Of a stretch of DNA of 49,749 nt, positions 41,600 through 49,749 are shown piece by piece. Under the pieces are notes generated by a model. The model was not told where the DNA came from and did no database searches. It saw only the letters and a program-made list of their open reading frames with translations. Both the position numbers and the translations under genes were made by a program. Position 1 is the stretch's first letter. Every line of letters starts with the position of its first letter. The DNA is from Cnuella takakiae (GTDB taxonomy: Bacteria; Bacteroidota; Bacteroidia; Chitinophagales; Chitinophagaceae), in NCBI RefSeq assembly GCF_001953305.1, contig NZ_MTFE01000010.1:1409136-1458884 (forward strand), in the 5' to 3' direction.

Positions 41600-41725
41600 C
41601 CTTGCAGTGTTGTTTCACGCGGAGACCGCAGAGGAGCGGATGACACAAAGAGCATATATTAAAAGGTCCATAATGTGCTTCATCCGTTTCTATCCGTTTC
41701 ATCCGTTCAATCCGCGTTCCTATCC
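41600..41725. repeat. Low-complexity repeat with ATCCGTTTC units
   Basis: Four imperfect 9-10 nt units (ATCCGTTTCT, ATCCGTTTC, ATCCGTTCA, ATCCGCGTT) at about 41682-41718, preceded by CACGCGGAGACCGCAGAGG-type sequence. It lies between the two oxidoreductase genes and is not coding. Confidence 0.55.
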
Positions 41726-41731
41726 CCCAAC

Positions 41732-41760
41732 AAAAAAGGCAACACCGCAGTGCTGCCTTT
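41732..41760 (-). terminator. Rho-independent terminator after the GMC dehydrogenase
   Basis: On the minus strand AAAGGCAGCAC / GTGTTGCCTTT with a short loop is followed by TTTTTG. It lies about 25 bp beyond the GMC stop codon. Confidence 0.7.
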
Positions 41761-41783
41761 CAATTCCAATATCAAATCCTAAC

Positions 41784-43493
41784 TTATATATTCCCCTTCT
41801 TCATTTCCTGAACGGCATAGTCCACCGCGCGGGCAGTAAAAGCCATGTAGGTAAGCGAAGGGTTCTGTGTAGATGTAGAGGTCATACAGGCGCCATCGGT
41901 TACAAACACGTTGGGCACGGCATGCATCTGGTTGAAACCGTTAAGTATGGATGTTTTCGGGTCGCGGCCCATGCGGGCGCCGCCCATTTCGTGGATGTCC
42001 AGACCGGGTGCCTGTTTCGAATCGCTGAATTCGATCTCTTTGAATCCTGCCTTGGTAAACATTTCCGTCATCTGCTCCTGGTAGTCTTTTACCATCTTTT
42101 CGTCGTTGTCGTCGTAATCCATGGAGATCTTCAATTGTGGAATATCCCATGCATCTTTCTTCGTGCCGTCCAGCGCCACGTAGTTCGACTCCTTCGGAAT
42201 GGTTTCGCCCATCATATGCGAGCCCACACGCCAGGGACCATATTCTTTCTTCGCCAGATTTTCTTTAAGAGAAGCACCAAAGCCGTCGCGGTTCTGGTAG
42301 GTACTGCGGTTGGCGCCGAAGCCTGCAGCATAGCCGCGCAGAAAATCTGTTTCCTGCTTGTGCACGTTGCGGAAGCGGGGAATGTAACCGCTGGTAGGAC
42401 GCCGTCCGTCGGTGGTGCTGTCCAGGTGGCCTTCGTGTACGCCGCTAACGCGTGCCCGGTAGTTGTGGAAGGCAACATATTTACCCAGTACACCACTGTC
42501 GTTGCCCAGGCCGTTGGGAAAGCGCTTCGATGTGGAATTGAGCAGGATCAGGTTGGTATTGAGGGCTGCCGCATTAACAAAAATGATGCGTGCATAAAAG
42601 TCAATGGCGTCTTTGGTGGTATCGTCAATTACCCGCACACCTACGGCCTTGCCTTTTTGTTCGTCGTACAAAATGGAGTGTACAACGGAGTGTGGGCGCA
42701 GGGTCATATTGCCTGTTTTCAGCGCCCAGGGTATGGTGGTGGCATTGCTGCTGAAATAGCCGCCAAAGGGGCAGCCGCGCTGGCAGAGGTCGCGCTTTTG
42801 GCACTGTGCCCGACCCTGTTGCAGGTGTACCGGTTGCGGCTGTGTAAGGTGTGCGCAACGGCCATAAATCACCTGGCGGTCGTTGTAGTTTTTGGCTACG
42901 TTCTGAATAAAATATTTTTCTACGCAGTTCATCTCCAATGCAGGCAGAAACTCGCCATCCGGAAGCTGTGGGATGCCATCCTTATTGCCGCTGATGCCGG
43001 CAAATTTTTCCACGTAGCTGTACCAGGGTGCAATGTCCTTATAACGGATCGGCCAGTCAACGGCAAAGCCGTCACGTGCCGGGCCTTCAAAGTCAAATTC
43101 GCTCCAGCGCTGGGTTTGACGGGCCCACAGCAGGCTTTTGCCACCTACCTGGTAACCGCGTATCCAGTCAAATGGTTTTTCCTGAACATACGGATGCTCT
43201 TCGTCCTTGCAGAAGAAATGTTGCGCGTCTTCTTTAAATGCATAACACTTGCTCACCACCGGGTTGGCCTGTTGCACCTCGTATGGTATCTGCCCGCGGT
43301 GTGCAAACTCCCAGGGCATATTGTTGGTGGTAGGATAGTCGGTAAGGTGCTTTACATCGCGGCCACGTTCCAGCACGAGGGTTTTAAGGCCTTTCTCACA
43401 CAACTCTTTGGCGGCCCAGCCGCCCGAAATACCCGACCCGATGACAATGGCGTCATAAGTACGGTTCTTGGTGCTATCTGCAGTAGTGCCCAT
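41784..43493 (-). CDS. GMC family FAD dehydrogenase with likely iron-sulfur motif
   Basis: 569 residues from the ATG at 43493; an open frame extends to 43592 but overlaps the small-subunit gene and is not conserved. FAD site 'YDAIVIGSGISGGWAAKEL' (about 13-31), then 'LVLERGRDV'. A cysteine cluster 'CQKRDLCQRGCPFGGYFS' (about residues 239-256) has the C-x5-C-x3-C spacing of the [3Fe-4S] site in Burkholderia FAD glucose dehydrogenase. The C-terminus has 'DIHEMGGARMG' (His) and 'STQNPSLTYMA' (Asn), the active-site pair. It probably oxidises a sugar or sugar acid in the periplasm and is exported with the Tat-signalled small subunit, whose gene is 52 bp upstream. Confidence 0.88.
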   Translation of the reverse strand: MGTTADSTKNRTYDAIVIGSGISGGWAAKELCEKGLKTLVLERGRDVKHLTDYPTTNNMPWEFAHRGQIPYEVQQANPVVSKCYAFKEDAQHFFCKDEEHPYVQEKPFDWIRGYQVGGKSLLWARQTQRWSEFDFEGPARDGFAVDWPIRYKDIAPWYSYVEKFAGISGNKDGIPQLPDGEFLPALEMNCVEKYFIQNVAKNYNDRQVIYGRCAHLTQPQPVHLQQGRAQCQKRDLCQRGCPFGGYFSSNATTIPWALKTGNMTLRPHSVVHSILYDEQKGKAVGVRVIDDTTKDAIDFYARIIFVNAAALNTNLILLNSTSKRFPNGLGNDSGVLGKYVAFHNYRARVSGVHEGHLDSTTDGRRPTSGYIPRFRNVHKQETDFLRGYAAGFGANRSTYQNRDGFGASLKENLAKKEYGPWRVGSHMMGETIPKESNYVALDGTKKDAWDIPQLKISMDYDDNDEKMVKDYQEQMTEMFTKAGFKEIEFSDSKQAPGLDIHEMGGARMGRDPKTSILNGFNQMHAVPNVFVTDGACMTSTSTQNPSLTYMAFTARAVDYAVQEMKKGNI

Positions 43494-43545
43494 GGCAGTA
43501 CGGGTTTGAAGTGAAGGGAATGGTTGGCTTGTAAAAGGGGAAAGC

Positions 43546-44103
43546 TTACACGGTTTTTGCTCTTGCTTCCTGCGGCAGCGGTACGCAGCCACGGTAACGG
43601 CCAGGTACCAGTTCGTACACCTGTACCTTGGTGAGAAAGTGCTGCGAACTCATATAACCCTGGATGGTAAGTCCTTTCATCTTGTTGTAAAATTGGGTAA
43701 CCGCTTCAGGCACCTCTTTCTTGCTTTCTATTTGCTGCAACAGCGCGGTACGTTGTGCCGGCGTCAGTTCGGTAAAGCTTTTCTGCTGCTGCTTTTTGCT
43801 GAATTGTTCAAATGCCTGCAGCCCTTTTTCAAAAGCCTGCTGGTCTTCGGGACTGTGGCAGTCGTCCAGCATGCGGAGGGCAAACTGGTCCACCTTCAAA
43901 TCCTTTGCGCCCGGCGTGTTGGTGGCAGGAATAATGGTTTCTGCCAGTTCGGAAAGCAGTTGTTCCTCGCCTGATGAAAGTTTCAGGTGCTTGAAGGATG
44001 TTGCTGCTTTTGTATCTCCTTTTTGCATACAGGAAGGCAGCAGCACTACGCCTCCGGCTACGATCAGGAATTGTTTCAATGCAGTGCGGCGACTAATACT
44101 CAT
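43546..44103 (-). CDS. Gluconate 2-dehydrogenase subunit 3-like protein, Tat lipoprotein
   Basis: 185 residues from the ATG at 44103. Signal 'MSISRRTALKQFLIVAGGVVLLPSCMQ' has the twin-arginine motif and a lipobox Cys. The body matches the gluconate_2-dh3 family: 'LSELAETIIPATNTPGAKDLKV' at about 50-71, 'FALRMLDDCHSPEDQQAFEKGL' and the C-terminal 'GYMSSQHFLTKVQVYELVPGRY'. In related enzymes this subunit carries the FAD large subunit through the Tat system and assists its assembly. Here it would also anchor the complex to a membrane. The operon is small subunit then large subunit; no cytochrome subunit gene follows. Confidence 0.88.
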   Translation of the reverse strand: MSISRRTALKQFLIVAGGVVLLPSCMQKGDTKAATSFKHLKLSSGEEQLLSELAETIIPATNTPGAKDLKVDQFALRMLDDCHSPEDQQAFEKGLQAFEQFSKKQQQKSFTELTPAQRTALLQQIESKKEVPEAVTQFYNKMKGLTIQGYMSSQHFLTKVQVYELVPGRYRGCVPLPQEARAKTV

Positions 44104-44706
44104 ATGGCTTGTTTAAGCAGGATGAAGATAGGCACTGCGGGCCAATGCCCCCATTAACAGGAAGCAGTAAATGAAAGGAGGGTGAAAAAATGCGAAGCAT
44201 TGAATAATATAATACCACTTTATTGGTATTTCTATGCTTTTCTTTAACTCCATTTTTAGAATTCCATTAGTTTAAAAGGTTTCCATGCGGAGCCTGCACG
44301 CATAGTTTCACAATGGCGTCGAGGGCTTTCTTGTTAGCGCCCTTATCTTGAACTGCGGTATATTTTATATTAGGTGCAGCACTTCAATAGAGCAGTTATT
44401 TCTTCCAGACTCTATCAATGCAAACAGAATTTTGCTGCTAACAAATGACCAGGGTTCAGACTTTCTCAGGACAAGGTTTGCTGCTGTTCTGCAAAAGATA
44501 AATTTTGATGTCGGTTTGACGCAATGATTGCAGGTGCTGCCAGCCTTTCTTTTACATTTTTTATGGACTAACGCAGTCCTTATTAAACGTTTTTCAGCGT
44601 AGTCGGGTGTTGAAAAAATATTTTTGAAAAATAAGCATCTTGTTAACGTTTGTTAACTTTTCATTCCTACATTGTGAGGAGTTAACGATTCTGCTATAAC
44701 TAAAAA
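44104..44706. promoter_or_regulatory. Long AT-rich leader upstream of susC with GTTAAC repeats
   Basis: About 600 bp with no gene. Three GTTAAC sites occur at 44642-44647, 44652-44657 and 44681-44686, and a TACATTGT box lies at 44668-44675, close to the Bacteroidota -7 motif TAnnTTTG. The repeated GTTAAC could be an operator for a SusCD regulator (no regulator is adjacent). The last 150 bp are strongly AT-rich. Confidence 0.4.
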
Positions 44707-47700
44707 ATGATTGCAATGCCATTGAGACTAGCTACGCGCCGGTTCCTTACCGCCGTGTGCCTGACCTTCCTCTCGTCTGTTGCACTTGCGCAACAAAAAA
44801 CCGTAACAGGTAAGGTTACAGACGCCAACAACCAGTCCATTGCGGGGGCAACGGTTACCGTTAAAGGTACCAACACCGCCACCCAAACCAACCCGGACGG
44901 TACTTTCTCGCTTAACGTTCCTGCAGGTGCCACACTGGTTGTTTCCTTTGTGGGATTTGAAAGCCAGGAAATAGCTGTTGCCGACAAGAACACCATCAGT
45001 GTAGGACTGAAGAACAATGCTTCGAACCTGAACGAAGTGGTGGTGACCGGTTACTCTTCCCAGCGTAAAAAAGACATTGTGGGTGCCGTTACCATTGTGG
45101 ACATGGAGAACGTAAAATCTGTGCCTGCTGCCAACCTGGGTGCACAGCTCCAGGGCCAGGCTGCCGGTGTTACCGTGTCTTCTACCGGTGCGCCCGGTTC
45201 GCCCGCAGTGGTGCGTATCCGCGGTTTCCAGTCTTCGGGTAACAACAACCCCCTGTATGTTATTGATGGAGTGCCTACCGAAGATCCTTCGATCCTCAAC
45301 CCGCAGGATGTGGAGAGCATGCAGGTACTAAAAGATGCCACTGCTACCGCTATTTATGGTACCCGCGCTGCCAACGGTGTAATCATTGTTACTACCAAGC
45401 AGGGCCGCTCCGGTCGTACCAATGTTAGCTACGAAACTTATGTGGGTATTCAGGAGATTTCCAAGGGCCAGGTTCCCGAAATGCTGAACAACCAGGAGTA
45501 CATGGAGTACCTGCGCCGCACGGGTGCTACCAAGCACGTTGCATTGGGTAATGGTCCTTTTGCCATTCCCGATTACATCATTGTAAGCCCCGGCTTTAAA
45601 GGTGGTGTATCCGCTTCCGATCCCCGCGCTGCAGCCAACCTGTACTCACTCGATCCCCTGTATCAAATCCTGAAAACATCACCCCAGGGTACCAACTGGT
45701 TTGATGCTATCAGCCGCAAGGGCATTATTCAAAGCCACCAGCTTTCTGCCAACGGTGGTACTGATAAATTGAACTACTCTGTAGGTTTGAACTATTTCAA
45801 CCAGCAGGGTACCTTTAAGTTTACCGGTTACGATCGTTATACAGCGCGTGCCAACACTACGTTTAAACCCAAAACCTGGTTGCGCTTTGGCGAGAACATG
45901 CAGGTAAGCTGGGAAAACCGCCTCGGTGGTGACCAGCGTGGTGAAGGTGGTGCATGGTCGCAGGCCTACCGCATGGTGCCCTATATTCCTGTATATGACA
46001 TCAATGGCGGCTTTGGTGGTAACGGCGTAGGCGAATCGGGCAACGGTACCAACCCCGTGGCCAACCTGGTTCGTTCCAAAGACGACAAAAACCAAAACAT
46101 CCGTTTGTTTGGTAACGTGTTTGCCGAATTACAGCCCATCAAATCGGTGGTACTGCGTACTTCAATGGGTATTGATGCCGGCGACAACTTTGGTCGCTTC
46201 ATCTCGCGCAAAACTTATGAGCGTGCCGAAAACCAGGGTACTACCCAGCTCACCGAGCAGGCTTCCCGTTACCTGAACTGGACCTTTACCAACACCGCTA
46301 CTTTCCAAAAGGTATTTGGTGGCGTACATGACGTGAAAGTGCTGGCTGGTTCTGAAGCCATCCGCCGCAAGTTCCGTCAGATCCGCGCCTTTGGTCAGCG
46401 CTTTGACTTCGACAACTCAGACTTCATCAACCTGAACCGCGCAGGCAACCAGTCTGGTGACCGCAACGTGTTTACCGATGCGGATAACATTGTAACCATC
46501 TCCTCGCTCTTTGGTCGTGTAGACTATGCATTCGATGGCAAATACTTGCTCAATGCTACCGTGCGTCGCGATGGTGCATCTGTATTTGGCCCCAACAACC
46601 GTTATGGTATCTTCCCCTCTGTAGGTTTGGGCTGGCGAGTTTCTGAGGAGAACTTCATGAAAGGCATCTCCTGGATATCTGACCTGAAGCTGCGTGGTGG
46701 CTGGGGTACTGTAGGTTCGATCTCGAATGCCAGTGCACTGAACGCCATTTCTACCTTTAGTTCGACTCCTGGTACTACCAACTATGACATTGATGGTAAT
46801 AACACCAGTTCATCAACTGGTTACCGTCCCGGTAACATTGGCAACCCCGACAGCAAGTGGGAAACTACCGAGTCGAAAAACATTGGTCTGGACCTGAGCA
46901 TTCTGAATGGTAAGTGGAACTTCACTTTTGATGCTTATCAGAACGATACCCGCGACCTGCTGGTGCGCCGCCAGCGCAATTCCATGGATATTATTGCCAA
47001 CCAGCCCCTGGACAACGTAGGTACCATGCGCAACCGCGGTTTCGAATTCCAGATCAACAACCGGGGCAAGATCACCGGCGACCTGGGCTATGACTGGTCG
47101 TTGAACTTCACACATTACAAGAACGAAATGACCAAGTTCAATAATGAGGGTACTCCTTATTTCCAGGGTCTGGATCGTTTCTCCAATGCGTTGATCACCC
47201 GCAATGGTCTGCCTGTTTCCAGCTTCTATGGTTACCAGATCACCGGTTTCTACAACACCCAGGCCGATGTGGACAAAGGCCCCAAGCTGGCCGGTCAGGC
47301 TGCCAAGATTGGTACCTGGATGTACAAGGATGTTAACGGAGATGGCAATATCAACGGTGATGACGTAACCGTACTGGGCAACCCCCACCCTGATTTCACC
47401 CTCGGTGGTAACTTCAGCCTCAACTACAAGAACTTCGACTTCAATATGTTCCTGTTCTGGAACTATGGTAACGAAATCTACAACTATACCAAGTGGTACA
47501 CCGACATGCGTGGTTTCGTAGGTGGTGTAAGCAAGCGGGTACTGTACGACAGCTGGACACCGCAAAACCAAAATGCCAAGTTGCCCGTGTTGCAGGCCGG
47601 CCAGGATGGGTTCAACGTTCCCGGTGGTTTTGTTACTTCCCAGTCCAACTCTTACTATGTTGAAGACGGTTCTTACCTGCGTGCCAAAACCCTGCAGCTG

Positions 47701-47919
47701 GGTTATACCCTGCCCCGCGGTTTGAGCCAGAAAATCGGTTTGCAAAATGTACGTGTATATGTACAGGCGCAAAACCTCTTCACCATCACCAAATACGAGG
47801 GTGCTGATCCGGACCTGAGCCTGATCAACAACAACGGTACCGACCTGTACATTGGTGTTGACCGCTCCGGCTTTCCCAACCCCAAGCAGTTCCTTTTTGG
47901 TCTTAACGTGTCCTTTTAA
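44707..47919 (+). CDS. susC: SusC/RagA family TonB-linked outer-membrane protein
   Basis: 1070 residues with a signal peptide (about 1-29, ending 'VALAQ'). A carboxypeptidase-D-like regulatory domain follows (about 32-110, 'VTGKVTDANNQSIAGATVTVKG'). The TonB-box-like 'NEVVVTGYSSQRKKD' precedes the plug domain (about 118-235: 'VVRIRGFQSSGNNNPLYVIDG', 'VLKDATATAIYGTRAANGVIIV'). The rest is a TonB-dependent beta-barrel, ending in Phe ('GLNVSF'). It should import oligosaccharides or another large substrate with SusD as the lid. It is followed after 20 bp by susD. The Met at 44716 is an alternative start. Confidence 0.95.
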   Translation: MIAMPLRLATRRFLTAVCLTFLSSVALAQQKTVTGKVTDANNQSIAGATVTVKGTNTATQTNPDGTFSLNVPAGATLVVSFVGFESQEIAVADKNTISVGLKNNASNLNEVVVTGYSSQRKKDIVGAVTIVDMENVKSVPAANLGAQLQGQAAGVTVSSTGAPGSPAVVRIRGFQSSGNNNPLYVIDGVPTEDPSILNPQDVESMQVLKDATATAIYGTRAANGVIIVTTKQGRSGRTNVSYETYVGIQEISKGQVPEMLNNQEYMEYLRRTGATKHVALGNGPFAIPDYIIVSPGFKGGVSASDPRAAANLYSLDPLYQILKTSPQGTNWFDAISRKGIIQSHQLSANGGTDKLNYSVGLNYFNQQGTFKFTGYDRYTARANTTFKPKTWLRFGENMQVSWENRLGGDQRGEGGAWSQAYRMVPYIPVYDINGGFGGNGVGESGNGTNPVANLVRSKDDKNQNIRLFGNVFAELQPIKSVVLRTSMGIDAGDNFGRFISRKTYERAENQGTTQLTEQASRYLNWTFTNTATFQKVFGGVHDVKVLAGSEAIRRKFRQIRAFGQRFDFDNSDFINLNRAGNQSGDRNVFTDADNIVTISSLFGRVDYAFDGKYLLNATVRRDGASVFGPNNRYGIFPSVGLGWRVSEENFMKGISWISDLKLRGGWGTVGSISNASALNAISTFSSTPGTTNYDIDGNNTSSSTGYRPGNIGNPDSKWETTESKNIGLDLSILNGKWNFTFDAYQNDTRDLLVRRQRNSMDIIANQPLDNVGTMRNRGFEFQINNRGKITGDLGYDWSLNFTHYKNEMTKFNNEGTPYFQGLDRFSNALITRNGLPVSSFYGYQITGFYNTQADVDKGPKLAGQAAKIGTWMYKDVNGDGNINGDDVTVLGNPHPDFTLGGNFSLNYKNFDFNMFLFWNYGNEIYNYTKWYTDMRGFVGGVSKRVLYDSWTPQNQNAKLPVLQAGQDGFNVPGGFVTSQSNSYYVEDGSYLRAKTLQLGYTLPRGLSQKIGLQNVRVYVQAQNLFTITKYEGADPDLSLINNNGTDLYIGVDRSGFPNPKQFLFGLNVSF

Positions 47920-47939
47920 TTTTCAAACTCTCAAGTGCT

Positions 47940-49679
47940 ATGAATCATAAATTTCTTAGAACTTCATTGGTTGCCGCAGCTATGGGCGTTGGTTTGTACG
48001 CCTGTAAAAGCGAGTTCCTGGAGCCCGTGCCCCAGGGTATTTATTCCGAACAGCAGCTTACCAACAAGCAGGGGCTGAACGGTATGTTGATTAACACCTA
48101 TGCTACCCTCGACGGGCAGGAAAGCACCCAGTCAGGCGGTGCTTCCAACTGGGAGTGGGGTAGCATCCGTGGTGGCGATGCCTACAAAGGCACCGAGCCC
48201 AGCGACCGTGTGGACGATAACCCCATCATGCGTTATGAGGTTACTTCCAACAACCCCATCGTGCTTACCAAGTGGAACGCTACTTTCGATGGTATCGGCC
48301 AGGCAAACGTTGTACTGCGCGTACTTGCTAACGTAAAGGATATGACGGATGCAGAAAAAGTACAGGCTGAGGCCGAAGCTAGGTTTCTGCGCGGTCACCA
48401 CCACTTCGAAGGCAAGAAGGTGTTTGGCAATATTCCGTACATCGATGAAAAGGTTACCGACTTCAAAGTACCCAACACCGATGCTTCGGGCAACTACGTA
48501 AACATCTGGCCCCAGATTGAAGCCGACTTTAAATTCGCATTCGAAAAGCTGGATGAGAAAAAAGCCAATAAGGGCCGCGCCAACAAGTGGGCGGCTGCCG
48601 CTTACCTGGCCAAGGTTTACATGTATCAAAACAAGTTTGCCGAAGCCAAGGCGCTGTTCGACCAGATTGTAACACAGGGCAAAAACGCACAGGGTGTTCC
48701 CTATGCACTCACTACTACCTACCAGGAGAATTTCCGCGTTACCAGCGAGAACAATCCTGAAACGGTATTTGCCATCCAGTTCTCGTATGGCGATGGTACC
48801 AACACCAATGGCAACTACGACAACTCGCTCAACTACCCCCACTCGCCTTCTACGCCGGGTGCTGGTTGCTGCGGTTTCTTCCAGCCTTCGCAGAACCTGG
48901 TAAACTCGTTCCGCACCAGTGCTGCCGGTTTGCCCATGCCCGACACTTATGACAATGCCGATGTAACAAGCGATGAAGCGCTGACCTCAACAGATGCTTT
49001 CACCCCATATGCCGGAACTTTGGATCCGCGCCTCGACCACACTGTAGGTCGCCGTGGTATTCCTTATTTGGACTGGGGCCTGCATCCCGGCCGTGCCTGG
49101 ATTCGTCAGGCCAGCTATGGTGGTCCTTTCTCGCCCAAGAAACACGTGTTTCAAAAGGCTGATGTTGGTACCACCGGTGGTTCCGTTGGTTGGGGCTGGA
49201 ACAACACTGCCCTCAACTACACCATCATCCGTTATGCCGATGTGCTGCTGATGGCTGCTGAAGCGGAGATTGAAGTGGGTAGCATGGAAAAGGCCCGCGA
49301 GTATATCAACCGTGTACGTGCCCGTGCTGCTGCCTCACCGGTGAAACTTGCCAGCGGTGCTGATGCTGCCAACTACTCCGTTGGTTTGTACACGGCTCCT
49401 TTTGCCAGCAAAGACGAGGCCCGCAAAGCCGTTCGCTTTGAGCGCAAACTGGAACTGGGTATGGAAGGCCACCGCTTCTTTGATCTGTTGCGTTGGGGTA
49501 TTGCCGATACAGAGATCAACAACGCTTACCTGGCCAAGGAAACCACACGTCGTGCCAGTGCACTGGGTGGCGCCAAGTTTACCAAAGGTGTAAGCGAATA
49601 CATGCCCATCCCGCTCTTTGCCATCTCGCAAAGTATCAAGGACGGCAAGCCTACCCTGAAGCAAAACCCCGGTTACTAA
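47940..49679 (+). CDS. susD: SusD/RagB family glycan-binding lipoprotein
   Basis: 579 residues. The lipobox is 'VGLYACKS' (Cys at about 22). The SusD fold is supported by 'NGMLINTYATLDGQ' near the start, 'QAEAEARFLRGHHHFEGKKVFGNIPYIDE' in the TPR-like part, 'AAAYLAKVYMYQNKFAEAKALFDQIV', and the C-terminal 'ERKLELGMEGHRFFDLLRWG' and 'YMPIPLFAISQS'. It sits on the cell surface and delivers ligand to SusC. The window ends before any glycoside hydrolase that might reveal the glycan. The esterases and oxidases upstream are possible partners only by proximity. Confidence 0.95.
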   Translation: MNHKFLRTSLVAAAMGVGLYACKSEFLEPVPQGIYSEQQLTNKQGLNGMLINTYATLDGQESTQSGGASNWEWGSIRGGDAYKGTEPSDRVDDNPIMRYEVTSNNPIVLTKWNATFDGIGQANVVLRVLANVKDMTDAEKVQAEAEARFLRGHHHFEGKKVFGNIPYIDEKVTDFKVPNTDASGNYVNIWPQIEADFKFAFEKLDEKKANKGRANKWAAAAYLAKVYMYQNKFAEAKALFDQIVTQGKNAQGVPYALTTTYQENFRVTSENNPETVFAIQFSYGDGTNTNGNYDNSLNYPHSPSTPGAGCCGFFQPSQNLVNSFRTSAAGLPMPDTYDNADVTSDEALTSTDAFTPYAGTLDPRLDHTVGRRGIPYLDWGLHPGRAWIRQASYGGPFSPKKHVFQKADVGTTGGSVGWGWNNTALNYTIIRYADVLLMAAEAEIEVGSMEKAREYINRVRARAAASPVKLASGADAANYSVGLYTAPFASKDEARKAVRFERKLELGMEGHRFFDLLRWGIADTEINNAYLAKETTRRASALGGAKFTKGVSEYMPIPLFAISQSIKDGKPTLKQNPGY

Positions 49680-49704
49680 TTTTTACCTTGTCCTTATCAC
49701 AAAT

Positions 49705-49734
49705 AAAAAGCGCCACCTCCGGGTGGCGCTTTTT
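49705..49734 (+). terminator. Rho-independent terminator after susD
   Basis: AAAAAGCGCCACC / GGTGGCGCTTTTT, a long stem with a 4-nt loop and T-tract. It ends the susCD transcript and could act on both strands. Confidence 0.9.
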
Positions 49735-49749
49735 ATTTAGTAGATGAAT

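Noticed and set aside
41682-41718. Iteron-type origin in the ATCCGTTTC units
   Set aside because: Only four imperfect units, no replication gene and no DnaA boxes nearby.
41607-43514. A 635-codon plus-strand frame opposite the GMC gene
   Set aside because: The minus strand holds the FAD and active-site motifs; the plus frame is a composition artefact.
44707-49679. A full polysaccharide utilisation locus
   Set aside because: Only susC and susD are visible; no glycoside hydrolase or lyase and no adjacent regulator is in the window, so the substrate cannot be assigned.

Overview
The window is one contig piece from a member of the Bacteroidota. The evidence is a SusC/SusD pair at the right edge, lipoboxes and Tat signals on periplasmic enzymes, near absence of Shine-Dalgarno sites, and a complete Bacteroidota-type eboABCDEF operon. 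Moderate GC and the gene repertoire suggest Chitinophagaceae, but this placement is inference; no rRNA or tRNA gene was seen. Intergenic regions are unusually rich in short palindromic and dispersed repeats.

Layout. (1) 1-6.6 kb, mostly minus strand: a GAF/PAS hybrid histidine kinase broken by one amber codon, a small unknown protein, a Tat-exported Gfo/Idh/MocA oxidoreductase and a PQQ-type sorbosone/glucose dehydrogenase lipoprotein. (2) 7-19.7 kb, mostly plus strand: a second Gfo/Idh/MocA oxidoreductase, a LacI regulator, a lipase fused to a META domain, a NahK-like sugar kinase, a NarL-type response regulator (minus), two SMP-30 lactonase-like proteins, a Tat-exported TIM-barrel isomerase, a nucleoside hydrolase and a DUF2231 membrane protein. 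This is a carbohydrate and nucleoside scavenging region. (3) 19.8-20.5 kb: a SIMPL protein (minus). (4) 20.7-28.8 kb: the ebo cluster, eboA-eboB-[GNAT]-eboC-eboD-eboE-eboF, all plus strand, with repeat elements in several junctions. (5) 28.9-32.7 kb: a two-gene unit, a DUF1080 plus PA14-like protein and a PQQ-type propeller with a C-terminal cytochrome c; both fit periplasmic 3-keto-glycoside or sugar oxidation chemistry. (6) 33-40 kb: a Dabb protein, a small membrane protein, an MFS sugar porter, two type-B carboxylesterases and an EstD-like esterase. (7) 40.1-44.1 kb, minus strand: an alditol-oxidase-like flavoprotein, a GMC dehydrogenase with a likely Fe-S cluster motif, and its Tat/lipoprotein small subunit. 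(8) 44.7-49.7 kb: a SusC/SusD outer-membrane glycan uptake pair with a strong terminator.

How it fits together (inference): SusCD and the esterases would capture and deacylate glycans. Periplasmic flavin, PQQ and NAD-type oxidoreductases would oxidise sugars and polyols. The MFS porter and kinase would bring products into central metabolism. The ebo operon is a separate module: in cyanobacteria ebo genes are needed to move a scytonemin precursor to the periplasm, and the Bacteroidota product is unknown. It is the most promising poorly described system here. A GNAT gene has entered it, and a terminator-like hairpin sits directly before eboC.
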